Shown here in pieces: positions 9,167-20,637 of a stretch of 64,000 nucleotides of DNA (position 1 is the first letter of the stretch; every line of letters starts with the position of its first letter). The position numbers and the translations under genes are program-made. The notes beneath the pieces are model-generated. The model saw only the letters and a program-made list of their open reading frames with translations. It did no database searches and was not told the origin of the DNA. This DNA is from Methylobacterium isbiliense (GTDB taxonomy: Bacteria > Pseudomonadota > Alphaproteobacteria > Rhizobiales > Beijerinckiaceae): contig NZ_BPQQ01000022.1 in the NCBI RefSeq assembly GCF_022179325.1, positions 248,001 through 312,000 on the forward strand, in the 5' to 3' direction.

Positions 9167-9291
9167 GGCTCGAGGCCCGTCCGGCCCCGTGATCCCCGAT
9201 ACCCTTCGGGGAGGCGGCGGCAGCACGCCGCGAGACCGGCCCGGCCGCGCCGTCCCGCAGCGACCCGTTCGACCGCCGCCGGGAACACGCG

Positions 9292-10188
9292 TCAGCCGCG
9301 GCGGTTCTCGCGCAGGTGGTCGACCAGCGCGCGCAGCTTGAGCGGCATGTTGCGCCGGTCCGGAAAATAGAGATGGAAGCCGGCGAAGGGCGGGCTGAAC
9401 GCCTCCAGCATGGAGACGAGTTCCCCGCGCGCAAGGTAGGGCCGGAAGGTCTCCTCCATGCCGAAGGTGAGGCCGGCCCCCGCGCAGGCCATCCGGATCA
9501 TCAGCCCCATGTCGTTCGTCGTCATGGCTGGGTTCACCGCCACGTCGAAGTCGCGCCCGTTCTCGGTGAACTCCCAGCGGTAGGGGGCCGCCCGCGGGTG
9601 CGGCCGCCAGCCGATGCAGGTATGGCCGGGCAGATCCCGAGGGTGCCGCGGCCGGCCTCGCCGTGCCACGTACGCGGGTGACCCCACCACGAGCTGGCGC
9701 TGATCGCCCGAGACCGGCACCGCGATCATGTCCTGCTCGATCACCTCCCCGAGCCGCACGCCGGCATCGTAGCCCTCGGCCACGATGTCGAACTCGTCGT
9801 CGCTGATCGTCACGTCGAGCACGACCTCGGGGTGGGCGGCGAGGAACGTCGCCAGGATCGGCCCTGACAGAAAGCTCTCGGCGATCGACGAGGCGGTGAG
9901 CCGCAGGAGCCCGCTCGGGCGGGCGCGCAGCTCGCCCGCCGCGTCGAGCGCGGAGGCGACGTCGGCAATCGCTGGCCCGACCGCGTGGTGCAGGCGCTCG
10001 CCCGCCTCCGTCAGGCGGACGCTGCGCGTGGTGCGCTGCACCAGCGCGACGCCCATCCGGTTCTCGAGCCTGCGGATCGACTGGCTGACGGCCGAGCGGC
10101 TGACCCCCAGCCGCTGCGCCGCCGCCCGGAAGCTCAGGGTCTCGGCCAGGGTCACGAAGACCGACACGGCGTTGAGATCGGTGCCCAT
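9292..10188 (-). CDS. LysR-family transcriptional regulator
   Basis: 298 residues with an N-terminal winged helix-turn-helix (LNAVSVFVTLAETLSFRAAAQRLGVSRSAVSQSIRRLENRMG, about 4-45) and a periplasmic-binding-like effector domain (from LLRLTASSIAESFL). It binds DNA as a tetramer and responds to a small molecule that the sequence does not reveal. The ATG at 10188 starts right at the helix-turn-helix; the longer frame adds an unlikely 70-residue extension. It is divergent from the SnoaL-like/aldo-keto reductase pair across 155 bp, the usual arrangement for a LysR regulator and its targets, so these are its likely targets. Confidence 0.92.
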   Translation of the reverse strand: MGTDLNAVSVFVTLAETLSFRAAAQRLGVSRSAVSQSIRRLENRMGVALVQRTTRSVRLTEAGERLHHAVGPAIADVASALDAAGELRARPSGLLRLTASSIAESFLSGPILATFLAAHPEVVLDVTISDDEFDIVAEGYDAGVRLGEVIEQDMIAVPVSGDQRQLVVGSPAYVARRGRPRHPRDLPGHTCIGWRPHPRAAPYRWEFTENGRDFDVAVNPAMTTNDMGLMIRMACAGAGLTFGMEETFRPYLARGELVSMLEAFSPPFAGFHLYFPDRRNMPLKLRALVDHLRENRRG

Positions 10189-10343
10189 TGGTGACGGGAC
10201 CTTACCAACCCGGTCAGTGCTGCGCCAGTTCAGGGAGCCAATCGCCTCGGCTAGACGATCGGGCACAGGGACGGCCCCGGGCATCCGATCGCCAGCCGGA
10301 TCAGGCCCTCGGCGCGCCCTGCCGATGAACAGGGAGATCGACG

Positions 10344-10865
10344 ATGGCATCCCGTCTTCGTTCAACGGGCTCGGCCCTGCTCGCCGCCGCGCTCGCACTG
10401 GGGGTGAGCGCCGGATGGGCCGGATCGCGGGCCGGCGAGCCGGCCGAGCGGAACAAGCGGATCGTCGCCGAGGCGTTCGATCGCTGGGCCGCCGGCGGCA
10501 CGACCTTCTTCACGGACCTCCTCGCCCCCGACGTGGTCTGGGTGATCGAGGGGTCCGGCGCGAGCGCGGGCACCATCCGGGGCCGCGACGCGCTCCTCGA
10601 CCTCGTGCGCCCCTTCGCCGCCCGGCTGTCGCAGCCGCTCCGCCCGACGATGCGGCGGGTGTGGGGCGACGGCGACCACGTCATCGTCCACTGGCAGGGC
10701 GAAGCGGTCGCGCGGGACAGCCTCCCCTACCGCAACCGCTACGCCTGGATCCTGCGGATGCAGGACGGAAAGGCCGTCGAGGTCAACGCCTTCCTGGATC
10801 TCGCCGCCTTCGACGACGTGCTGCGCCGCATCCCCGAGCCGGCACGCACCGGCGACGCCCGATGA
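10344..10865 (+). CDS. Exported SnoaL-like/NTF2-fold protein
   Basis: 173 residues. An N-terminal signal or anchor (LLAAALALGVSAGWA) is followed by a SnoaL-like cone domain: RIVAEAFDRWAAGGTTFFTDLLAPDVVWVIEGSG, RGRDALLDLVRPF, and a central strand pair ending VHWQGEAVARDSLPYRNRYAWILRMQDGKAVEVNAFLD. The family includes ketosteroid-isomerase-type enzymes and many binding proteins, so the ligand is unknown. It starts 155 bp from the divergent LysR gene and lies 62 bp before the aldo-keto reductase, so probably in one LysR-controlled unit. An exported member is less common than cytoplasmic ones. Confidence 0.8.
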   Translation: MASRLRSTGSALLAAALALGVSAGWAGSRAGEPAERNKRIVAEAFDRWAAGGTTFFTDLLAPDVVWVIEGSGASAGTIRGRDALLDLVRPFAARLSQPLRPTMRRVWGDGDHVIVHWQGEAVARDSLPYRNRYAWILRMQDGKAVEVNAFLDLAAFDDVLRRIPEPARTGDAR

Positions 10866-10927
10866 GCGCTGCCGCCCCCGCGCCGGCCCGTCGCGCCGCT
10901 CCTCCCTCTCCTCAAGGAACGCCCCGC

Positions 10928-11989
10928 ATGCCCGCCCTCGATCAGTACCGCCCGCTCGGCCGCTCGGGCCTGCGCGTCTCGCCGCTGGCGCTCGGCACCA
11001 TGACCTTCGGCTCCGACTGGGGCTGGGGTGCGGATGCCGACGAGGCGAGGGCGATCTTCGACCTCTACGTCGAGCGCGGCGGCAACCTCATCGACACGTC
11101 CGTCAACTACACGAACGGCACCTCCGAGCGCATGGTCGGGGCCTTCGCCAAGGGCCGGCGGGAGCGGCTCGTCCTGGCCACGAAGTTCACGATGGCGCGC
11201 GATCCGGGCCAGCCGAATTCCGGCGGCAACCATCGCCTCAACCTCGTGCGCTCCGTGGAGCAGAGCCTGCGTCAGCTCGGCACCGACTGGATCGATCTCC
11301 TGTATCTCCACGGATGGGACGGCACCACCGCGCCCGAGGAGGTGATGCGCGGCCTCGACGACCTCGTCCGGCAGGGCAAAGTGGTCTATCTCGGCATCTG
11401 CAACACGCCGGCATGGCGCGTCTCGCAGATGCAGACCCTCGCCGATCTGCGGGGCTGGTCGCCGCTCGTGGCGCTCCAGATCGAATACAGCCTCGTCCAG
11501 CGCACGGTGGAGCACGAACTCCTGCCGATGGCGCGGGCGATGGGCCTCGGGGTCCTGCCCTGGTCGCCCCTCGGCGGCGGCGTGCTCTCGGGCAAGTACG
11601 GCCCGTCCGACCTCGCCCGCAGCGACGGGCCGGAGATCGCGGCCTCGCGCAAGGGCGTGATCGCCGCGACCGGACACATGACGGACCACGCGCTCGCGCT
11701 CGCCGAGGTCGTCCGCGAGGTGGCGGCGGAGTGCGGGGCGACCCCGGCCCAGGTGGCGCTCGCCTGGACACTCCTCGGCCCGGCCGTGGCCGCGCCGATC
11801 ATCGGGGCGCGCACGCGCGCCCAGGCGGAGGAGAATCTCGGCGCGCTCAGTGTGGCCTTGTCCCCCGACCAGCGGGCGCGTCTCGATGCGGCGAGCGCGC
11901 CGGCCCCGATCTTCCCGGCCGCGTTCCTCGACCGCCCGATGGTGCAGCAGCTCATCTTCGGCGGGGCACGGGTCGCAAGAGCTGCCTAG
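10928..11989 (+). CDS. Aldo/keto reductase
   Basis: A 353-residue NAD(P)H-dependent oxidoreductase of the (beta/alpha)8 AKR family. The catalytic tetrad is visible: Asp in NLIDTSVNY, Tyr in the same block, Lys in LATKF and His in LLYLHGWD. The C-terminal cofactor segment PIIGARTRAQAEENLGAL binds the 2'-phosphate side of NADPH in relatives. It begins with RPLGRSGLRVSPLALGTM, typical of the yajO/tas-like group. The substrate, probably an aldehyde or ketone, cannot be told from sequence. It is likely co-transcribed with the SnoaL-like gene, and its 3' end converges on the hybrid kinase with a 10-bp gap. Confidence 0.93.
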   Translation: MPALDQYRPLGRSGLRVSPLALGTMTFGSDWGWGADADEARAIFDLYVERGGNLIDTSVNYTNGTSERMVGAFAKGRRERLVLATKFTMARDPGQPNSGGNHRLNLVRSVEQSLRQLGTDWIDLLYLHGWDGTTAPEEVMRGLDDLVRQGKVVYLGICNTPAWRVSQMQTLADLRGWSPLVALQIEYSLVQRTVEHELLPMARAMGLGVLPWSPLGGGVLSGKYGPSDLARSDGPEIAASRKGVIAATGHMTDHALALAEVVREVAAECGATPAQVALAWTLLGPAVAAPIIGARTRAQAEENLGALSVALSPDQRARLDAASAPAPIFPAAFLDRPMVQQLIFGGARVARAA

Positions 11990-11999
11990 GGCCGGCATC

Positions 12000-14108
<2,109 letters not shown>

Positions 14109-14298
14109 GGATCTCCCTCACTGCGCGACGCAGGCCGACGCCGGGATCGAAGCAAAGCTTAACCGTTCGGGCGGATCAAGGCGAGTGAGCAATTCGCGCT
14201 GCACGTGCATTCGGCGGTGGCGTGACGGGCTCGCCTCGCAGGTCCCGGGCCGCTATGGTGCCACGGCCACGCTTGGCGTCGGCGGTCGGGATCAGCGG

Positions 14299-14631
14299 AT
14301 GCCCCTGTTTCGTCTCCTCGTCATCCTCGGCCTTCTCGCCCTCGGCTGTGCGGGGTGCGGCCGGCGCGGGCCGCTCGAATCACCCGTTGCCGCCGGCTCG
14401 CCCGCGCCGACGCGCACGGCCCCGTCTACGGTGGCGAACCCGGTCTCCGGCCCGGCGGCACTGTCGGGCACGATCGGGCTCGACGACGGCGGGACGCAGG
14501 CCGCGGATCCGGCCCTGCCGCAGGTGCCGGACGTGACCGGCATCGCCCAGGCCCCCACCCAGTCCTCCCGCAGCCGGCGGCGCAACTACGTGATCCCGCG
14601 CGAGCCGTTTCCCCTCGATCCGCTGCTGTAG
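14299..14631 (+). CDS. lptM: LptM-like lipoprotein
   Basis: A 110-residue lipoprotein precursor: MPLFRLLVILGLLALGCAGCGRRGPLESP has a hydrophobic core, a lipobox ending in Cys (LALGC or CAGC) and the CGRRGPL sequence typical of YifL/LptM. In E. coli LptM assists disulfide isomerisation and assembly of the LPS translocon LptDE. The rest is a Pro/Ser/Thr-rich linker ending in RSRRRNYVIPREPFPLDPLL, longer than the enterobacterial protein (about 67 residues). It lies 70 bp upstream of lysA, and this lptM-lysA order is widespread in proteobacteria, which supports the call. The long tail makes function by simple homology less certain. Confidence 0.8.
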   Translation: MPLFRLLVILGLLALGCAGCGRRGPLESPVAAGSPAPTRTAPSTVANPVSGPAALSGTIGLDDGGTQAADPALPQVPDVTGIAQAPTQSSRSRRRNYVIPREPFPLDPLL

Positions 14632-14701
14632 AAGCGCGGGCCGTGGTGTATGGCGGGGCGCATCCCCCGCCCCCCGTCACCTTGGCCCCGTCGAGACACC
14701 G

Positions 14702-15967
14702 ATGCACCACTTCAGCTACCGGAACGGCACGCTCCACGCGGAAGAGGTCGACCTCACGCGGCTGGCCGAGGAGGTCGGCACGCCCTTCTACTGCTACGCC
14801 TCCGCCACGCTGGAGCGGCATTACCGCGTCTTCGCCGAGGCCTTCGGGGAGGACGACCCGCTGGTGTGCTACGCCGTCAAGGCGAACTCGAACCAGGCGG
14901 TGCTCGCCACCCTGGCGCGGCTCGGCGCGGGCATGGACATTGTCTCTGAGGGGGAGATGCGCCGGGCGCTCGCGGCCGGGGTGCCGGCCGAGCGCATCGT
15001 GTTCTCGGGCGTCGCCAAGACCCGCGGCGAGATGGCGGCGGCGCTCGATGCCGGCATCCTCTGCTTCAACGTCGAGAGCGAGCCGGAACTCCTCGCCCTC
15101 TCGGAGGTGGCGGAGGGTCTGGGGCGGCAGGCGCGGATCTCGATCCGGGTCAACCCGGACGTGGATGCGCGCACCCACGCCAAGATCTCGACCGGCAAGT
15201 CCGAGAACAAGTTCGGCATCCCGATCTCCCGCGCCCGCGAGGTCTATGCCCGCGCCGCCGGCCTGCCGGGCCTGTCGGTCACCGGCGTCGACATGCATAT
15301 CGGCAGCCAGATCACCGATCTCGCCCCCTTCGACAACGCGGCGGCTCTGCTCGCCGAACTCGCCCGCGACCTGATGGCGGCGGGCCACCGGCTCGACCAC
15401 ATCGATTTCGGCGGCGGCCTCGGCATCCCCTACCGCGACGACAACGCGCCGCCCCCCGATCCGCGCGCCTTCGCGGCGGTGATCCGCCCGCATTTCAAGC
15501 CGCTCGGCCTGAGGCCGGTGTTCGAGATCGGCCGGCTGATCGCCGGCAATGCCGGCATTCTCGTCACCCGCGTGGTCTATGTGAAGCAGGGCGAGGGGCG
15601 CACCTTCGTGATCGTGGATGCGGGCATGAACGACCTGATCCGCCCGACCCTCTACGAGGCCTATCACGGCGTCCGCCCGGTGGCGGAGCCCGCCCCGGAC
15701 GCCCGGCGGATCACCGCCGACGTGGTCGGGCCGGTCTGCGAGAGCGGCGACTACCTCGCCCTGCAGCGCGAGATGACGGCGGTGGCACCCGGCGATCTCC
15801 TGGCGGTGATGAGTGCGGGCGCCTACGGGGCGGTGCAGGCGGGCACCTACAACACCCGGCTCCTCGTGCCCGAGGTGCTGGTGCGGGGCGGCGCCCACGC
15901 GGTGGTGCGGCCGCGCCAGAGCTACGAGGCCCTGATCGGCCTCGACCGGATGCCCGCGTGGCTGTGA
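14702..15967 (+). CDS. lysA: Diaminopimelate decarboxylase
   Basis: Last step of lysine synthesis: PLP-dependent decarboxylation of meso-diaminopimelate to L-lysine and CO2. The 421 residues match the family length. Visible landmarks are the PLP lysine in VCYAVKANSN, the dimer/PLP loop HIGSQITDL, the glycine loop FGGGLGIPY, GRLIAGNAGIL, and the substrate-binding CESGDYLA with the active-site Cys. ATG 14702 precedes MHHFSYRNGTLHAEEVDLTRLAEEVGTPFYCY, the standard start. It is probably co-transcribed with the lptM-like gene. Confidence 0.97.
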   Translation: MHHFSYRNGTLHAEEVDLTRLAEEVGTPFYCYASATLERHYRVFAEAFGEDDPLVCYAVKANSNQAVLATLARLGAGMDIVSEGEMRRALAAGVPAERIVFSGVAKTRGEMAAALDAGILCFNVESEPELLALSEVAEGLGRQARISIRVNPDVDARTHAKISTGKSENKFGIPISRAREVYARAAGLPGLSVTGVDMHIGSQITDLAPFDNAAALLAELARDLMAAGHRLDHIDFGGGLGIPYRDDNAPPPDPRAFAAVIRPHFKPLGLRPVFEIGRLIAGNAGILVTRVVYVKQGEGRTFVIVDAGMNDLIRPTLYEAYHGVRPVAEPAPDARRITADVVGPVCESGDYLALQREMTAVAPGDLLAVMSAGAYGAVQAGTYNTRLLVPEVLVRGGAHAVVRPRQSYEALIGLDRMPAWL

Positions 15968-16064
15968 AAGCGCGGATCGCTCAAATGCGACGCATTCGCG
16001 AAAGCGGGAGGCCAGGGGAGCGGTCGTAGACCTTGGGGCAACCGATGCCACGAGGCCCCATCCG

Positions 16065-16223
16065 ATGACCCAGACCCGCTCCCTGCGTGCCCGCGCCGAG
16101 GCCGTCGTCGCCCAGGCGCGGCGCCTCGCCCGCGAGAACCATGCGCTGCTGGCGGCGGTGCGGGCGAGCCTGCACGAGGCCGCCGAGCCCCCCGCCCCGG
16201 CCCGCCGGCCTGAGCGGATTTGA
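16065..16223 (+). CDS. Small basic helical protein, 52 residues, unknown
   Basis: A short frame MTQTRSLRARAEAVVAQARR continuing to LHEAAEPPAPARRPERI, predicted to form one amphipathic helix. It fills the gap between lysA and the TIGR02302 gene on the same strand, ending 87 bp before the latter. I do not recognise it and see no strong ribosome site, so it may be a non-coding spacer. Support is codon bias like its neighbours and a well-placed ATG. Confidence 0.35.
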   Translation: MTQTRSLRARAEAVVAQARRLARENHALLAAVRASLHEAAEPPAPARRPERI

Positions 16224-16310
16224 CCCGCTGGCCGTCCGGCCGGCCCGTGCTAGCCTCCTCCGATGCCCGGCGAGACGGTTCGGCGGGCGCGGCGCGAGCG
16301 GGAGTACGGC

Positions 16311-18917
16311 ATGAGCGAGGCCGACGGGACCCCGACGGACCGGCGCGACCCCCGCGCGGGCCTCGACCGGCTGGTGGTCCGGGCCGGGCGCGTCGCCGCC
16401 TGGGAGCAGGCGTGGCCCGTCCTGTGGCGCGGCCTCGCGGTCGGGCTCGTCTTCTTCGCCGCCTCCTGGCTCGGCCTGTGGCTCGACGCCTCCCCGACGC
16501 TGCGCATGGTCGGGGTCGGGCTGTTCGCCGCCGCCCTCGTTCTCGCCCTCGTCCCGCTCCTGCGCCTGCGGCGCCTCAGCCGCCCGCAGGCGCTGGCGCG
16601 CATCGACCGGGACGCGGGTCTGCGCCACGGCCCGGCCCAGGCGCTTGAGGATACGCTGGCCCTCGGCCGGCAGGATCCGGGCACGCAGGCCCTGTGGGCG
16701 CTGCACCAGCGCCGGGCCGCCCAGCTTCTCGACCGCCTCAAGGTCGCGGGTCCCCGCCCCGGCATGGCCCGGCGCGACCCCTATGCGCTGCGCGCCGCGC
16801 TCCTGCTCGCGGCGGTCGGCGGCGCCTTCGTGGCCGGCCCCGAGGCCGGGGAGCGGCTGCGCGCCGCCTTCGACTGGCGCGGGCCGCCGGCCGCCGCGCC
16901 CGCCTTCCGCATCGACGGCTGGATCGACCCGCCCCTCTACACCCGGCTTCCGCCCCTCATCGTCAACCTCGCGGAGGCCGACCAGCGCCTGCGCGCGCCG
17001 GTCAACGCCACGCTGGTGATCCGCATCGCCGGCGCGGCCGAGGCCACAGTGACGCCCGGCAGCGGCCTGCGGCCGGCGCCCGCCGCCGCCCAGAAGCCCG
17101 GGCTCCTGCTGCGCGAGGAGCGGTTCGTGCTCACCGGCGGCACCGCCGACCTCACGGTCCAGACGGGGCTGTCGCGCAGCCACCGCCTCACCGTCGAGAC
17201 GATCCCCGACCGCCCGCCCGAGATCGCCTTCGCGGGTCCGCTCGAATCGAACGGACGCGGCACCTTCACGCTCGCCTACCGGGCCAAGGACGATTACGGC
17301 ATCGCCGGCGCCGAGGGCGTGGTCGAGGCGCAGACGCGCGCCCGCACCCTGGTGCCGCCGCCCCGTCTCGCGCTCAGCCTGCCGGCCGAGGCGCAGGGCA
17401 GCAACGACACCCGCACCCTCGTCGATCTCACCGACAATCCCTGGTCGGGCGCCCGCGTGACCCTGACCCTCGTCGCCCGCGACGAGGCCGGCCAGGAGGG
17501 GCGCAGCAACGCGCTCAGCCTGACGCTGCCGGGCCGGGTCTTCACCCAGCCGCTCGCCCGCTCGCTCGTGGAGGAGCGCCGCCGCCTCGTCCTCGACCCG
17601 GACGGCGGCCGCGCCCGGGTGCAGACCTCGCTCGACGCGCTGCTGATCGCGCCCGAGCGGTTCACCCCGCAATGGGGCGTCTTCCTGGGCCTCAAGGAGG
17701 TCTCGCGCCGCCTCGCGGCGGCCCGCAGCGACGAGGCGCTGATCGAGGTGGCCGATCTCCTCTGGGCGATCGCGCTGCAGATCGAGGAGGGCGATCTCTC
17801 GGATGCCGAGAAGGCCCTGCGCGCCGCCCAGGACCGCCTCCGGGAGGCGGTGGACCGCAACGCTTCCGAGGAGGAGATCAGGAAGCTCGCCGAGGACCTG
17901 CGCCAGGCGATGGACCGCTTCCTGAAGGAGTTCGCGCAGCGCCAGCAGCAGAGCCCCCAATCGGGCGAGCAGCGCCAGCAGCAGCAGGCCGACCGCACGG
18001 TCACGCCCGACGACCTCGACCGCATGCTCAAGCAGATGCAGGAGGCGATGAAGCGCGGCGACGTGGCGGAGGCGCAGCGCCTCCTCGACCAGCTGCGGGG
18101 CATCCTCGAGAACCTGCAGATGGCCCAGCCCGGCTCCCGCCTGTCGGATCCCGCCGCGCGCGAGATGAACCGGCAGATGCAGGAACTCGAGACCATGGCG
18201 CGCGAGCAGCAGGGCCTGCGCGACGAGACCTTCCGGCAGGGCCAGGAGCGCCGGTTCGGCAACCGCGGCCAGCCGCAGCAGGGCCAGCCCGGCGAGCGCC
18301 AGCAGGGCCAGCGCGGCCGCCAGCCGGGGCAGCAGGGCCAGGGTGAGCCCGGCCAGCCCGGCGAGCGCCAGCAGGGGCAGCGCGGCCAGCAGGGTCAGCA
18401 GGGTCAGGGCCTCGGTGACCGCCAGCAGGCCCTGCGCGAGCGGCTGGAGCAGCTGCAGCGGCGCATGAAGGAACTCGGCCTGCAGGGCGAGCAGGGTCTC
18501 GCCGATGCCGAGCAGGCCATGCGCGAGGCCGAGCAGGCCCTCGGCCAGGGCCAGGACGGCAGCGCCGTCGATGCCCAGGGCCGCGCGCTCGAAGGGCTGC
18601 AGCGCGGCACGCAGGGCATGGCCCAGCAGATGCAGCAGATGGGTCAGGAGGGCGAGGGGGGCGAACCCGGCGAGGGCCCGCAGGGTCAGGGCCAGCCCGG
18701 CCAGCCCGGCCGCCAGGGCGCGCGCGACAACGATCCGCTCGGCCGCCCGACCCGCAGCCGCGACTATTCGGACGGGCGCGTGCGCGTGCCCACCGCCGAG
18801 GAATCCGGCGTCGAGCGCGCCCGCCGCATTCTGGAGGAGCTGCGCCGCAAGCTCGGCGATCCGAACCGTGCCCGCGAGGAGCTCGACTATTTCGAGCGCC
18901 TGCTGCGCCGGAACTGA
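16311..18917 (+). CDS. TIGR02302 family membrane protein (DUF4175) with Gln/Gly-rich repeats
   Basis: An 868-residue protein of the alphaproteobacterial TIGR02302/DUF4175 family; function unknown. Two membrane segments (about 45-95) and a third near 150-170 precede an extracytoplasmic part with PAFRIDGWIDPPLYTRLPPL and immunoglobulin-like strands. Helical coiled-coil segments follow (KEVSRRLAAARSDEALIEVADLL). Residues about 660-800 are a low-complexity tract of GQPGERQQGQ-type repeats, which at DNA level are imperfect short direct repeats. The C-terminal motif ERARRILEELRRKLGDPNRAREELDYFERLLRR is conserved in the family. The start at 16311 is chosen for GGGAG at good spacing; an upstream ATG at 16263 lacks a ribosome site. 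It probably acts in the envelope. Confidence 0.85.
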   Translation: MSEADGTPTDRRDPRAGLDRLVVRAGRVAAWEQAWPVLWRGLAVGLVFFAASWLGLWLDASPTLRMVGVGLFAAALVLALVPLLRLRRLSRPQALARIDRDAGLRHGPAQALEDTLALGRQDPGTQALWALHQRRAAQLLDRLKVAGPRPGMARRDPYALRAALLLAAVGGAFVAGPEAGERLRAAFDWRGPPAAAPAFRIDGWIDPPLYTRLPPLIVNLAEADQRLRAPVNATLVIRIAGAAEATVTPGSGLRPAPAAAQKPGLLLREERFVLTGGTADLTVQTGLSRSHRLTVETIPDRPPEIAFAGPLESNGRGTFTLAYRAKDDYGIAGAEGVVEAQTRARTLVPPPRLALSLPAEAQGSNDTRTLVDLTDNPWSGARVTLTLVARDEAGQEGRSNALSLTLPGRVFTQPLARSLVEERRRLVLDPDGGRARVQTSLDALLIAPERFTPQWGVFLGLKEVSRRLAAARSDEALIEVADLLWAIALQIEEGDLSDAEKALRAAQDRLREAVDRNASEEEIRKLAEDLRQAMDRFLKEFAQRQQQSPQSGEQRQQQQADRTVTPDDLDRMLKQMQEAMKRGDVAEAQRLLDQLRGILENLQMAQPGSRLSDPAAREMNRQMQELETMAREQQGLRDETFRQGQERRFGNRGQPQQGQPGERQQGQRGRQPGQQGQGEPGQPGERQQGQRGQQGQQGQGLGDRQQALRERLEQLQRRMKELGLQGEQGLADAEQAMREAEQALGQGQDGSAVDAQGRALEGLQRGTQGMAQQMQQMGQEGEGGEPGEGPQGQGQPGQPGRQGARDNDPLGRPTRSRDYSDGRVRVPTAEESGVERARRILEELRRKLGDPNRAREELDYFERLLRRN

Positions 18918-19075
18918 GGGGATCCGTGGTGCCGCACGCCTGAGTCACGCCGTCTGCGCCGCGTGATGCGCGGGATCCGCGATCCCGCAACCCTCGGCAC
19001 GCCCGTCTCCCGCGCGGGAGACCCGGCCGTCGCGCGCCGTCCCGAAGCGATCCAACCCTCGCGAGTCAGTCTCCC

Positions 19076-19261
19076 ATGTCGGGCAATACCCTCGTCCTCG
19101 TCGCCTGCCTGGCGGTCGCCGTCGTCCTGCTGTTCGGTCTCGTCAACATGCTGCGCGGCGGCAGCGCGAACCTCTCCCAGCGCCTGATGCGCCTGCGCGT
19201 GGTGCTCCAGTTCGTCGCCATCGCGGTGATCATGGGCGTGCTGTGGTGGCGCGGCGGCTGA
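19076..19261 (+). CDS. HIG1-domain twin-transmembrane protein
   Basis: 61 residues with two membrane helices (VLVACLAVAVVLLFGLVNML and VVLQFVAIAVIMGVLWW) joined by the loop RGGSANLSQRLMRLR, the signature of the HIG_1_N domain. Mitochondrial relatives (HIGD1, Rcf1) associate with respiratory supercomplexes; the bacterial role is unproven. It is a complete small gene with ATG at 19076 and same-strand neighbours on both sides, but spacing of about 100-160 bp suggests its own transcript. Confidence 0.85.
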   Translation: MSGNTLVLVACLAVAVVLLFGLVNMLRGGSANLSQRLMRLRVVLQFVAIAVIMGVLWWRGG

Positions 19262-19368
19262 TGCGCCGTCCCGCGCGTGCGGTCGCCGCCGCGGCCTCCA
19301 CGATGCGGATTGCGTAGCCGTGCGGGCCTGCCTCGGCCTGCCGGCCGAACCGTGAGAGGCTGCCGGCC

Positions 19369-20637
19369 ATGACGATCCGGCCCGTTCTCCGCGCGCTCCT
19401 CCTCCTCCTCGCCGCCGCGACCGCCCTGCCGGGGCCGGCGGCGGGAGGCCCGCAGCCGCAGGCCGCCTTCCGCCGCGGCGTGGGCGTGCATTCCATGCTC
19501 AACTGGGCGCAGGTCGAACCGGCGGACCGCACGCGCTACCGCAGCGCTCCCTTCGACGGACCGGCCTACGACCTGCCCGATGCGCTGATCGCCAACGTGC
19601 GGGAGGCGGGGTTCGACTTCGTGCGGCTGACGGTGGATCCGGGACCGTTCCTGCAGCTCTCCGGCGCCCCGCGGGAGGCGCTGGACGCCAAGCTCCTCGG
19701 GACGGTGCGGCGCTTCCTCGGCGCCGGCCTCGCCGTGCTGGTGAACCTGCACGCCAACTCGCAGGTGCCGCGCTACGATGCCGTCAACTGGCTGCACGCG
19801 ACCGACACCCCGGTCTTCCGCGAGTACCTCGCCTTCGTCGAGCGCACCGCGCGGCTGCTCGCGGGCCTGAACAGCCCGGCTGTGGCCTTCGAGCCGATCA
19901 ACGAGCCGCCCTACGGCTACGATGCGGCCAGCGTGAAGCGCTGGCAGGCGATGGCCGAGGGGCTGCACGCCGCCGTCCGGCGCGGCGCCCCGGACATGCT
20001 CGTGGTGCTCACCGGCGCGCGGGGCGGCAACCGCCACGGATTGCTCTCCCTCGACCCGACGCCGTTCCGCGGCAGCCGGGTGCGCTACTCCTTCCACTAC
20101 TACGAGCCCTACACGTTCACGCACCAGGGCGTCGCCTCGAAGGAGCCGAGCGCGGCCCTGTGGCGCTACGTCTCCGACCTGCCCTACCCGTCCGCCAGCA
20201 TGCCGGCGGCCTTCGTGCTCGAGACCGTCAGGGCCAATGTCGAGAGCGAGCCGGGCCTCGATCCGCTGACGCGCCAGCGCACCGTCTCGGCGGCGCGGGC
20301 CTTCGTCTCGGCCGCGCTGGCCGAGGGCTTCGATCGCAGGCGGATCGAGGCCGCCTTCGACGAGGTCGCGGCCTGGGCGGCCCGCCACGGAGTCGACAAG
20401 CGGCAGATCCTGCTCGGCGAGTTCGGCGCCTGCCGCACCTACGGCCGCTACCGCGCCGCCGACCCGATCTCCCGCGAGGCGTGGCTGCGCGACGTGCGCG
20501 AGGAGGCCGAGCGGCGCGGCTTCGCGTGGTCGGTCTGGGAATTGTCCGGCTACGGCGGCATGGCGCTGGTGAGCGAGGACGGCGCCAGCACCCTTGACCG
20601 GCCCAGCCTGCGGGCGCTCGGCCTGTACGGTCCCTGA
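19369..20637 (+). CDS. Secreted glycoside hydrolase family 5 protein
   Basis: 422 residues with an N-terminal signal peptide (RALLLLLAAATALPGPAAG) and a (beta/alpha)8 GH5 domain. The first strand is RRGVGVHSMLNW. The acid/base Glu lies in AFEPINEPP, RYSFHYYEPYTFTHQG supplies the His-x-Tyr, and the nucleophile Glu is in ILLGEFGAC. A conserved Trp near the end (FAWSVWELSGYGG) completes the sugar cleft. It likely hydrolyses a beta-1,4-glucan-type polymer outside the cytoplasm. Whether the target is cellulose, a self-made exopolysaccharide or plant material cannot be decided. No cellulose synthase operon is adjacent; a membrane GT2 is at 46 kb. Confidence 0.85.
   Translation: MTIRPVLRALLLLLAAATALPGPAAGGPQPQAAFRRGVGVHSMLNWAQVEPADRTRYRSAPFDGPAYDLPDALIANVREAGFDFVRLTVDPGPFLQLSGAPREALDAKLLGTVRRFLGAGLAVLVNLHANSQVPRYDAVNWLHATDTPVFREYLAFVERTARLLAGLNSPAVAFEPINEPPYGYDAASVKRWQAMAEGLHAAVRRGAPDMLVVLTGARGGNRHGLLSLDPTPFRGSRVRYSFHYYEPYTFTHQGVASKEPSAALWRYVSDLPYPSASMPAAFVLETVRANVESEPGLDPLTRQRTVSAARAFVSAALAEGFDRRRIEAAFDEVAAWAARHGVDKRQILLGEFGACRTYGRYRAADPISREAWLRDVREEAERRGFAWSVWELSGYGGMALVSEDGASTLDRPSLRALGLYGP

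Noticed and set aside
18240-18720. CRISPR-like array or tandem-repeat locus
   Set aside because: The repeats encode in-frame Gln/Gly/Pro-rich sequence within the TIGR02302 gene. There are no regular spacers.
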